Both the position numbers and the translations under genes were made by a program. Below the pieces are notes generated by a model. That model was given only the letters and a program-made list of their open reading frames with translations, did not search any database and was not told where the DNA came from. A stretch of DNA of 5,454 bases, from assembly GCA_014799985.1 (NCBI GenBank), contig JAAVGZ010000043.1, positions 1 through 5,454 of the forward strand. The letters run 5' to 3'. The DNA comes from Helicobacter sp. Lineage in GTDB: Bacteria; Campylobacterota; Campylobacteria; Campylobacterales; Helicobacteraceae. Below, piece after piece: positions 1-4,975 of the stretch. How positions within the stretch are numbered: position 1 is the stretch's first letter; each line of letters opens with the position of its first letter.

Positions 1-40
1 TCCCCCTTAACAATCCCCCAAACCCCCTCACGCCTATTCA

Positions 41-157
41 ATGTGCGTTGCACTTGCATATGTCAATAGTCCACAGCGCATGCGTCAACGTTATGCCTAC
101 GGCTCGAACATTGCCGCTGTGCGCTGTGGTTGGGACGTTAAGATTAAAGAGCAATAG
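41..157 (+). CDS. Unrecognised 38-residue ORF or gene tail (doubtful)
   Basis: This short reading frame starts at ATG 41 and ends at TAG 155-157. Its second half, around RYAYGSNIAAVRCGWD, has a balanced composition that looks more protein-like than the other frames. It stops 22 bases before the terminator at 180-227, where the end of a gene would be expected. Against it: no ribosome binding site precedes the ATG, an in-frame TAA lies at 8-10, and the 10-bp inverted repeat falls inside it. It could be the end of a decayed gene, possibly frameshifted at the C5 runs, or chance. I do not recognise a family. Confidence 0.18.
   Translation: MCVALAYVNSPQRMRQRYAYGSNIAAVRCGWDVKIKEQ
71..129. repeat. 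10-bp perfect inverted repeat with 39-base spacer
   Basis: CCACAGCGCA at 71-80 is exactly complementary to TGCGCTGTGG at 120-129. Inside the spacer, CGGC (100-103) can pair with GCCG (113-116), so an RNA copy could fold into a stem with a nested hairpin. It lies upstream of the terminator at 180-227 on the same presumed transcript. It may be part of a structured RNA, the 3' part of a decayed gene, or a chance pairing in GC-rich DNA. One perfect 10-bp match at this distance is not far beyond chance for a window this size. Confidence 0.45.
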
Positions 158-179
158 AGAATCAAAGATAGCAGAATCC

Positions 180-227
180 AAAGCGGCGCTGTGCTATGGC
201 TTCGCCATAGCTTTGCGCACGCTTTTT
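180..227 (+). terminator. Rho-independent terminator, rightward
   Basis: The core is a perfect 8-bp stem, GCTATGGC (193-200) with GCCATAGC (204-211), closed by a TTC loop. It extends outward across a 3x3 internal loop into GCGC (186-189) with GCGC (215-218). Past a bulged A at 219, AGCG (182-185) then pairs with CGCT (220-223). A T5 run (223-227) follows immediately on the plus strand, and AAA (180-182) precedes the stem. The opposite strand has only three Ts after the stem, so rightward termination is favoured. It probably ends a transcript entering from the left and insulates the gene at 390. Confidence 0.65.
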
Positions 228-312
228 CTGGAGATTCTTAGAATTTATTGTCATTGCGAGCTTACGCGAAACTTTGCGATTTGAGCCGCGAGATTGTCGG
301 CAATTTCTTGCA

Positions 313-338
313 AAAGTGTCAAGATTTCTTGGGACTTT
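313..338. repeat. Hairpin in the leader of the PepSY-like gene
   Basis: AAAGT (313-317) can pair with ACTTT (334-338). After one mismatch, TCAAG (319-323) pairs with CTTGG (328-332), including one G-T pair. The loop is ATTT. It lies 51 bases before the start codon at 390. No T run follows it on the plus strand, so it does not look like a rightward terminator. It may affect leader stability, form part of an operator, or be incidental. Confidence 0.35.
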
Positions 339-378
339 CCCGAAACGAACTTGAGATTTTTGTTGCACAATTCCTAGC

Positions 379-384
379 AAGGAG
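379..384 (+). promoter_or_regulatory. Ribosome binding site of the PepSY-like gene
   Basis: AAGGAG lies five bases before the ATG at 390. This strong Shine-Dalgarno match decides the start, and the choice also yields an N-terminus with a proper signal peptide. Confidence 0.75.
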
Positions 385-389
385 TTGGC

Positions 390-785
390 ATGCAAAAATT
401 CTTTCTCTCAATCGCCCTTTGTTCCATCGTATATGCCCAATCTCTCGCCGATTTGCCCCAAGCGGCACGCGAGATTCTGCGCCCATATCTGCATGAAGAA
501 TATGTCGTGATGTCTCGCCATGACGGCTATTGCGTGCGGTTTGCAAATGGGCTCGAAATGGAATTTTGGCGCGAGGGCACGCTCAAGTCGGTGCGCAATG
601 CCGCGGCGATGGCGAGTTTTGTTCCGCGCGTTGTGCTCGCTGTCGTGCACAAAGCCGCGCCAAAATCGCAGATTCGCGATGTGTATGTGCTGTGGAATGT
701 CTATCGCATTGTGCTTGATAGCGAGAAAGTGTTGATTGTCGATGATATGGGGAGGCTGCTCGATGTGAGCGAGAATCAGCCGTGA
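390..785 (+). CDS. Exported PepSY-like (BLIP-like) two-repeat protein
   Basis: A 131-residue protein with a Sec signal peptide: MQKFF, then a hydrophobic core to about residue 14, with likely cleavage after VYA (residues 14-16). The mature part is two PepSY-like repeats. The first runs from about L22-P23 to S67 (helix AAREILRPYL, then the strand pair YCVRFANGLEMEFW). The second runs from about V78-P79 to V126 (VVLAVVHKA, then VYRIVLDSEKVLIVDDMG). This helix plus beta-hairpin pattern matches the DUF2874/PepSY-like family common in Campylobacter and Helicobacter periplasms. The molecular role of that family is poorly known, and binding another protein or inhibiting a protease are only suggestions from the fold. 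The AAGGAG site fixes the start, and the gene ends in tandem TGA TGA stops. It stands alone, converging on the minus-strand block. No clear -10/-35 promoter was found upstream. Confidence 0.78.
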   Translation: MQKFFLSIALCSIVYAQSLADLPQAAREILRPYLHEEYVVMSRHDGYCVRFANGLEMEFWREGTLKSVRNAAAMASFVPRVVLAVVHKAAPKSQIRDVYVLWNVYRIVLDSEKVLIVDDMGRLLDVSENQP

Positions 786-824
786 TGAGCCAAAGGCGGC
801 GGGTTGCTTCGCTATGAATGGGGC

Positions 825-858
825 GCAATGGCGCAACCAGAATCGATTGCGTCATTGC
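825..858. repeat. 12-bp stem-loop between convergent genes
   Basis: GCAATGGCGCAA (825-836) pairs with TTGCGTCATTGC (847-858) along 12 positions with one G-T pair (831/852) and a 10-base loop. It sits in the 81-base gap between the PepSY-like gene and the minus-strand ATP-grasp gene. Neither strand has a T run directly after the stem: the plus strand is followed by A5 and the minus strand by GCCCC. It is therefore not a standard intrinsic terminator, though it may protect 3' ends or assist termination. A competing pairing exists between GGTTGC (802-807) and GCAACC (833-838). The right arm resembles dispersed GTCATTGC-type palindromic repeats seen in some bacterial genomes. Confidence 0.6.
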
Positions 859-866
859 AAAAAGCA

Positions 867-1982
867 CTATGATTTCGCGTCTTCCACGATGTTGATGATG
901 GTGTTTGCCACGCGGCGAGCGGTTTTGTCCAAGAACTCGGCAGGCGAGGTGAAGCCAACGCATGAGCAGTTGATTTCGCCCAAGACATATTTGTCTTTGC
1001 CATTTGCGTCTGTGTCGAGGATAAAGTCGGCAGTCCAAATCAAGGGCAGGTCATAGTTGCCGAGTTTGGTTTTGATTTCGGGCAAGTTGTTGAGGAAATA
1101 GCCCACAAGCTCGCTCCATTGCTCGGGTTTGTCATAGCGATATTTCGCGCCGCTAAAGAGAGTCGCAGAGAATGCGTCCGCGCCTTCGGCGGGTTTTTTA
1201 TGCACGACATAAATGGGGTCTTTGTAGAGCATGAGAATGCGGATTTCGCCCTCTTTGATGCGGGGCAAGAATGTCATATCGACAAGCATTCCGTTGTCGC
1301 CCTTGAGGTATTTTTCGCAGAAATCCATAAACTCGCCGAGTTTGCGTACTTCGACATGGTTATCGACAGCTTCGGTGCAGCGAATCTCGGCATCAAGCGG
1401 CAACTCGCTCACGCCTCTGTATTTGTCTGGGTCTTTGATTTGCACGCGCCAAATCCCTTCGCCTGTTGAGCCGCGGTTTTGTTTCAAGACGCGCTCGCCT
1501 TTTGCGAGTGTTTTGGGGAAATTTTTCTTGAAATCATGCTCGCCGCCAGCTGTCCAATTCACGCCGATTCTTTGCGCTTCTGCGGGGTCATAATATGCCA
1601 ATGTGTCGGTTGGAACAAGCTCTGTGTTGCGCAATTTTGTGAGCGCGTCTTTTGCGCCATAGCCAATCATTGCGTCAGGGTGTGGCATACCAATCACGCC
1701 GTCAGAACAAAGGGTGCGCAAGAGGCTGAAATAGAGTTTTTCCTCTTTGAGGTTGCCCGGATTCACGCGCGAAACATACGCATCAGCGTTGTTTTTGACA
1801 TATTCATGGATTGCCTTTGTTTTCTCGAAATCTCGCAAGATGTCATCAGAAAGCATCACAACTTCTGCTGTCCAACCAAGAAATTTCAGGTAGTCCATCA
1901 TAGGCACGGTGTCTTTTCTGTGCCCATCTCGTCCCTTATCGCTGCCGCCAAATGCCTCGAAAAACACAACATGTTTTTTCAT
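867..1982 (-). CDS. ATP-grasp protein, Cj0069-like family (canonical copy)
   Basis: A 371-residue cytoplasmic protein without a signal peptide or membrane segments. It resembles the Cj0069 family of Campylobacter/Helicobacter, whose substrate is unknown to me. The N-terminal part (1-125) includes AYVSRVNPGN and GVIGMPHPDAMIG. The ATP-grasp core has K167 followed by a glycine-rich loop (RGSTGEG, 170-176), VDMTFLP (234-240), EGEIR (R248), D319 in TADF, and G335-E336-I337-N338. D319, E336 and N338 fit the usual metal ligands, so ATP-dependent ligation of a carboxylate is likely. A Cys-X-Cys (339, 341) follows directly. GGAGG eight bases before the ATG sets the start. It is the last gene of the block, 49 bases after its divergent paralogue, and its base composition looks lower in GC than that gene. 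Confidence 0.78.
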   Translation of the reverse strand: MKKHVVFFEAFGGSDKGRDGHRKDTVPMMDYLKFLGWTAEVVMLSDDILRDFEKTKAIHEYVKNNADAYVSRVNPGNLKEEKLYFSLLRTLCSDGVIGMPHPDAMIGYGAKDALTKLRNTELVPTDTLAYYDPAEAQRIGVNWTAGGEHDFKKNFPKTLAKGERVLKQNRGSTGEGIWRVQIKDPDKYRGVSELPLDAEIRCTEAVDNHVEVRKLGEFMDFCEKYLKGDNGMLVDMTFLPRIKEGEIRILMLYKDPIYVVHKKPAEGADAFSATLFSGAKYRYDKPEQWSELVGYFLNNLPEIKTKLGNYDLPLIWTADFILDTDANGKDKYVLGEINCSCVGFTSPAEFLDKTARRVANTIINIVEDAKS

Positions 1983-1990
1983 TACATAAA

Positions 1991-1995
1991 CCTCC
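1991..1995 (-). promoter_or_regulatory. Strong ribosome binding site of the distal ATP-grasp gene
   Basis: On the minus strand GGAGG sits eight bases before the ATG. It is preceded by a T-rich leader. It is the best Shine-Dalgarno match in the minus-strand block, so this last gene may be translated more strongly than the upstream paralogue and independently of coupling. Confidence 0.7.
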
Positions 1996-2013
1996 GAAAA
2001 ATAAAGATGACTG

Positions 2014-2019
2014 ATTCTA
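2014..2019 (-). promoter_or_regulatory. Possible -10 box for the distal ATP-grasp gene
   Basis: TAGAAT on the minus strand (five of six matches to TATAAT) lies in the 49-base gap between the two ATP-grasp genes. It would give a leader of roughly 25 bases. No good -35 box is found 17 bases upstream, although epsilonproteobacterial promoters often lack one. This may be an internal promoter that lets the last gene be expressed alone, but a six-base match is weak evidence. Confidence 0.25.
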
Positions 2020-2031
2020 GCTCAACTTCTC

Positions 2032-3045
2032 TTAACTTTGTCTTTTATCGCTCTCACGAATCGTGCGAATGATATGATTTGCGAGCGCATCGGCGATGTC
2101 GAGCCGCGCGAGAAAGTCAACCGCCGTGCCGTTGAGCCCATTCAGCACATAGCCCTTGTCGGTGGGGATAAAATCGGCGCTCCAAAGCGGCGGGATTCCG
2201 TTGTTGCTAAGCTTCATCGCCATTTCGGGTAGCTTCGAGCTAAACCAGCCGAGCAGGGCGCTGTATTTGTCGAGGCTTTCGTAGCGGTAGGTTGCGCCCA
2301 AAAATAGCGATGTGCCAAACGCGAAGGGCGGCTCTTTGGGCGGAATCTTGCGCAGAATCTCATAGGGCGAATCATGCAGCATGAACACGCGGATTTCGCC
2401 CTCTTTGACAAACGGCAAAAAGGGCATGTCGAGAATCACGCGCTCTTCGTCAATGTAGGCGGCATAGCCCTCGAGAAAGTCGCCCAGCCGCACCTCGCGC
2501 ACCTGATGATTGCTCGCCGCGACAATGCGAATCTTCTCTTCGGGCTTGATTCTCTCTTTTCCCTCCGTCTCGCCCGCACTCACGCGCCAGACGCCGCCCT
2601 TGCCCGTTGTGGGTTTCAATACGCGTTCGCCGCGCGCGAGCGAATAGGCAAACGAATCCTTGAATCGCTCCTTGTCGCCATAGCCAAACGAATCTTCGGC
2701 GACAAGCCCGCTAGAGATGAGGCGCAACAGCGAATCTTTTGCTTCAAAAGACATCATGGTGTCTGCTGTGGGGAATCCGAGAATGCCCTTTTTCTCGAGT
2801 TCGCGCAAGAGCTCGAGATAGCTTTCTTTCGAGAGTCGGCTTAGCTTTTGGAGCTTGATGCGCGAAATGTACGCGACACAATCGCGCAGCACATTCTCAA
2901 AGATTTCCTCTTTTTGCGACACCGCAAACGCAATCACTTCGGCTTCCCAGCCTTTGGAATGCAGGCATTCAACCAAAAACGATGTTTCGCGCAGGCGCAA
3001 ACTCTCGTCTTCAAACTCAAAAATGGCAATTTTCCGCGAGCTCAT
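2032..3045 (-). CDS. Divergent ATP-grasp paralogue, possibly inactive
   Basis: A 337-residue protein homologous along its whole length to the ATP-grasp protein downstream. Shared blocks are AYISRI (58-63), GILGFPTADTMM (87-98), LARGERVLKP (136-145), LDMPFLPFVKEGEIRV (205-220), LFLGATYRY (247-255) and LWSADF (287-292). K144, R219, D291 and N305 are kept. The metal-ligand Glu is replaced: the segment reads NGLN (302-305) where the partner has GEIN. The glycine loop is two residues shorter (TTGKGG, 146-151), the Cys-X-Cys is gone, and about 15 residues are missing before the LARGE block. The protein could be a regulatory subunit, a pseudoenzyme, or an enzyme with altered chemistry. The ATG overlaps the phosphoesterase stop (ATGA), with GGGAG three bases upstream, which indicates translational coupling. 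Confidence 0.72.
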   Translation of the reverse strand: MSSRKIAIFEFEDESLRLRETSFLVECLHSKGWEAEVIAFAVSQKEEIFENVLRDCVAYISRIKLQKLSRLSKESYLELLRELEKKGILGFPTADTMMSFEAKDSLLRLISSGLVAEDSFGYGDKERFKDSFAYSLARGERVLKPTTGKGGVWRVSAGETEGKERIKPEEKIRIVAASNHQVREVRLGDFLEGYAAYIDEERVILDMPFLPFVKEGEIRVFMLHDSPYEILRKIPPKEPPFAFGTSLFLGATYRYESLDKYSALLGWFSSKLPEMAMKLSNNGIPPLWSADFIPTDKGYVLNGLNGTAVDFLARLDIADALANHIIRTIRESDKRQS

Positions 3046-3731
3046 CGTCTCCCTTTCTGTGCGCGTTCTAGTAGCGCCCCGAGCCGTATCGGTGCATAGT
3101 CTGTTACATCAACACATGCGTTGATGCAGCGCGAATCGCTCGCGTTGTGGCTGTGGATATGCCCGTGAATCACGACATCGCAGCGGCATTGCGCAAACAG
3201 CCACTCGAGCAGGGCAAACAGCGCATAGAATCGCTCATCGCTTGGGTGGCGCTCGAACAGCGGATAGTGCGAGAACATCACGCGCATAGCGCCAACATCG
3301 GCGACAAGAACGCTTAGGCATTCTTGCTCATAGCCACTTAGGTTGCTGTGCTGCTTTGTCGCCTCGCTTGCGATTTCTTCGCCATTTGGAATCCGCAGGC
3401 AGATTCCGTGCAAAATGCCAAAGTCGCTGCTATACAGCAGCTCTTTGTTGTGCGGCTTGATGTCATGATTGCCCAGAATCAGCGACTTCTTGCCCTTTAG
3501 CTTGTCGATGTAGCGCACGCCAGAAACGCCGAACATGTCGCCCAGACACAGAATCGAATCTTTCTTGCCCACAACCGCGTTCCAGTTTTTGCAGAGCCTC
3601 TTGAACGCCTTTTTGGGCTTCTCCTCGCCCAGCAATCGGTTAGGTTCTTTTAGGAAAATTTTATTGTGCCCAAAGTGTGGGTCGGAAACAATAAAAGTCT
3701 CGGGTGTGGGCGCGTCATCAAACACATTCAT
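3042..3731 (-). CDS. Calcineurin-like metallophosphoesterase
   Basis: A 229-residue cytoplasmic protein carrying the full set of metallophosphoesterase motifs: D17-x-H19 (SDPHFGH), G64-D65, G87-N88-H89-D90, S154-H155 and G190-H191-x-H193. Its length, the early WN (50-51) and the ending CVDVTDYAPIRL resemble the compact phosphoesterases found in many bacteria and phages, which use two metal ions to cleave phosphomono- or diesters. The substrate is not known. The gene is coupled on both sides by 4-base ATGA overlaps: its ATG lies in the kinase stop and its stop in the next ATP-grasp start. AAGGAG seven bases before the ATG supports this start. The tight coupling suggests it works in the same process as its neighbours, perhaps hydrolysing a phosphorylated substrate or product. 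Confidence 0.88.
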   Translation of the reverse strand: MNVFDDAPTPETFIVSDPHFGHNKIFLKEPNRLLGEEKPKKAFKRLCKNWNAVVGKKDSILCLGDMFGVSGVRYIDKLKGKKSLILGNHDIKPHNKELLYSSDFGILHGICLRIPNGEEIASEATKQHSNLSGYEQECLSVLVADVGAMRVMFSHYPLFERHPSDERFYALFALLEWLFAQCRCDVVIHGHIHSHNASDSRCINACVDVTDYAPIRLGALLERAQKGRR

Positions 3732-4930
3732 TCTTGCTCTCCTTGCAAAATCAGCTCAAAGCACGCGCCGCGCGCGCCGTTGCGCACAGAAATGCTGCCG
3801 CCAAAGCTTTGTTCGACAATCATGCGCGCTGTCGTGAGCCCGATTCCCGTGCCGCGCTCGCCTTTGGTCGTGAAATAGGGTTCGAAGATTTGCGGCAACG
3901 CGTTTGGCGGGATTCCGCCGCCGTTGTCCTCAACGCTGATGTGCCATTGCGCGCCGCGCTGTGCGATGTGGATTAGAATCTCGCCCGCGAAATGCTCGCC
4001 CTTTTGCATAATCGCATCGCGCGCGTTTTGAATGAGCACAAGAAAAACTTGTTTGAGCTCGTTGGCATAGCCAAACAGGGAGCTTGCCTCGCCGTTTTGT
4101 TCTTCTGTGATGCGCACTTGGATATTGCTGCGCAACACGAAAAAGGGCTCGACAAGCTTGCAAACGCTCTCGATGAGCGCGCGCAAATGAAACGATTCCT
4201 TTTTTTTCGAGGGCGAGAAGAATTTCTGAAAGTCGCTAATGGTTTGGTTCATAAACGCAAGCTGCCTTTGGAAGCTGTCGATGTATTGCTCAAACTCGTC
4301 TTCGTGTAGGCAATCCTCGTGCCAGAGTTCGCGCAGATTGCTCGCCTCGAGCATGAGCACATTCAGCGGCTGCCGCCATTGGTGTGCAATCATCGCGACC
4401 ATCTCGCCCATGCTCGCCATTTTGCTCTGCTGTTGTAGCAGCGCGCGGCTATAATCGCGCTCTTTTTGCAATGTTACCTGCATGCTAATGTCGCGAATCG
4501 AAAGGTAGATGTTGCGCTCCTCGCTAAACTTGAAGAGATGTGCCGAGATTTCGACAGGAACGAGCGCGTGGTTTTGCGCGCGAATCGAGCATGGGAACGT
4601 GAATTTTTGGACATCTTGGGCGCATAGTGCATGCAAATGTGCGCGGAATGTTTCTTGGTCGTTTTGTTGCAAAAATTGCAAGAAATCGAGCCGATAGATG
4701 TTGTCGATTCCAAGCAATGTATGCGCGCTCAAGTTCGCGCGCAGAATCGTAAAGTTTTTTGCCGAGAGCAAAAAAATCGCGTCATTTGCGCTATGAAAAA
4801 GTTGTTGGTAATGATGTTCGCTAATCAGGCGATTCTTGACTTCGTCTTGCAGAATGTTTTCGAGCTCATGAATCAAAGGCGCAAATTCACGTTCTTTGCC
4901 CAACATAAAATCCATTGACTCTTGCTCCAT
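3728..4930 (-). CDS. Cytoplasmic PAS-domain sensor histidine kinase
   Basis: A 400-residue kinase with no signal peptide or transmembrane segment, so it should sense a cytoplasmic signal. A short N-terminal helix (about 17-40) leads to a PAS domain (about 41-150, from YQQLFHSANDAIFLL to IYLSIRDIS) and a coiled linker (152-172). The HisKA-type H box follows (MVAMIAHQWRQPLN, phospho-acceptor H183). The ATPase domain has an N box (IQNARDAI, N302), G1 (DNGGG, 335-339), F box (FEPYFTTK, 349-356) and G2 (GTGIGL, 360-365), all intact. The HQWRQP form of the H box is common in Campylobacterota. It is not FlgS-like, as I recall that group having a different H box. AAGGA five bases before the ATG fixes the start. 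No response regulator is encoded nearby, so it is an orphan kinase here. It heads the operon under the promoter at 4947-4975. Confidence 0.9.
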   Translation of the reverse strand: MEQESMDFMLGKEREFAPLIHELENILQDEVKNRLISEHHYQQLFHSANDAIFLLSAKNFTILRANLSAHTLLGIDNIYRLDFLQFLQQNDQETFRAHLHALCAQDVQKFTFPCSIRAQNHALVPVEISAHLFKFSEERNIYLSIRDISMQVTLQKERDYSRALLQQQSKMASMGEMVAMIAHQWRQPLNVLMLEASNLRELWHEDCLHEDEFEQYIDSFQRQLAFMNQTISDFQKFFSPSKKKESFHLRALIESVCKLVEPFFVLRSNIQVRITEEQNGEASSLFGYANELKQVFLVLIQNARDAIMQKGEHFAGEILIHIAQRGAQWHISVEDNGGGIPPNALPQIFEPYFTTKGERGTGIGLTTARMIVEQSFGGSISVRNGARGACFELILQGEQE

Positions 4931-4946
4931 TTCTATCCTTTTTGTG

Positions 4947-4975
4947 ATTATATCCTAAAACCCTTGAAAGCTCAA
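4947..4975 (-). promoter_or_regulatory. Housekeeping-type promoter of the kinase operon
   Basis: On the minus strand a TTGAGC -35 box (4970-4975) is followed after exactly 17 bases by a perfect TATAAT -10 box (4947-4952). The spacer is T-rich (GGGTTTTAGGA), as is common in Helicobacter and Campylobacter. Transcription should start some six to eight bases downstream, giving a very short leader before the AAGGA and ATG 4930. The -35 box overlaps the TGA stop of the methyltransferase gene. The kinase block can therefore be transcribed separately even though the genes are only 41 bases apart. Confidence 0.65.

Larger units (their letters stand above)
1..389. other. Gene-poor region left of the PepSY-like gene
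   Basis: I see no convincing complete gene here. The stretch starts with three C5 runs (2-6, 15-19, 23-27). It then holds a long-range inverted repeat, a plus-strand intrinsic terminator, a GTCATTGC motif at 250-257 and a leader hairpin close to the next gene. The translations that stay open here are Cys/Leu/Ser-rich or run straight through the hairpins, which is typical of chance reading frames. The terminator implies that something transcribed rightwards ends near 157-180. That could be a gene mostly outside the window, a gene remnant or a small RNA. No tRNA or rRNA is recognisable. Confidence 0.6.

Noticed and set aside
48..284. A plus-strand frame open from the left edge to 284
   Set aside because: It reads straight through the terminator hairpin and has a Cys/Leu-rich composition with no ribosome binding site.
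293..315. Possible sigma-54 promoter, GG...TTGC near 296-310
   Set aside because: The spacing between the GG and GC elements is nine bases, not the required ten, and the rest of the consensus is weak.
390..450. Lipoprotein signal at Cys11 of the PepSY-like protein
   Set aside because: The residue before the Cys is Leu, where the lipobox needs Gly, Ala or Ser, and the hydrophobic core continues past it. Ordinary signal peptidase cleavage after VYA fits better.
408..836. A 142-codon minus-strand frame opposite the PepSY-like gene, longer than that gene
   Set aside because: Its product is rich in His, Arg and Ala with no recognisable domain. The plus strand has a strong AAGGAG, a signal peptide and two PepSY-like repeats.
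1479..2072. A 197-codon plus-strand frame opposite the distal ATP-grasp gene
   Set aside because: It is an antisense shadow, rich in Cys, Phe and His with no family resemblance. The minus strand carries conserved ATP-grasp motifs.
3728..4930. Assignment of the kinase as the flagellar regulator FlgS
   Set aside because: The H box is HQWRQP with a PAS domain, not the form I recall for FlgS, and no flagellar genes are nearby.
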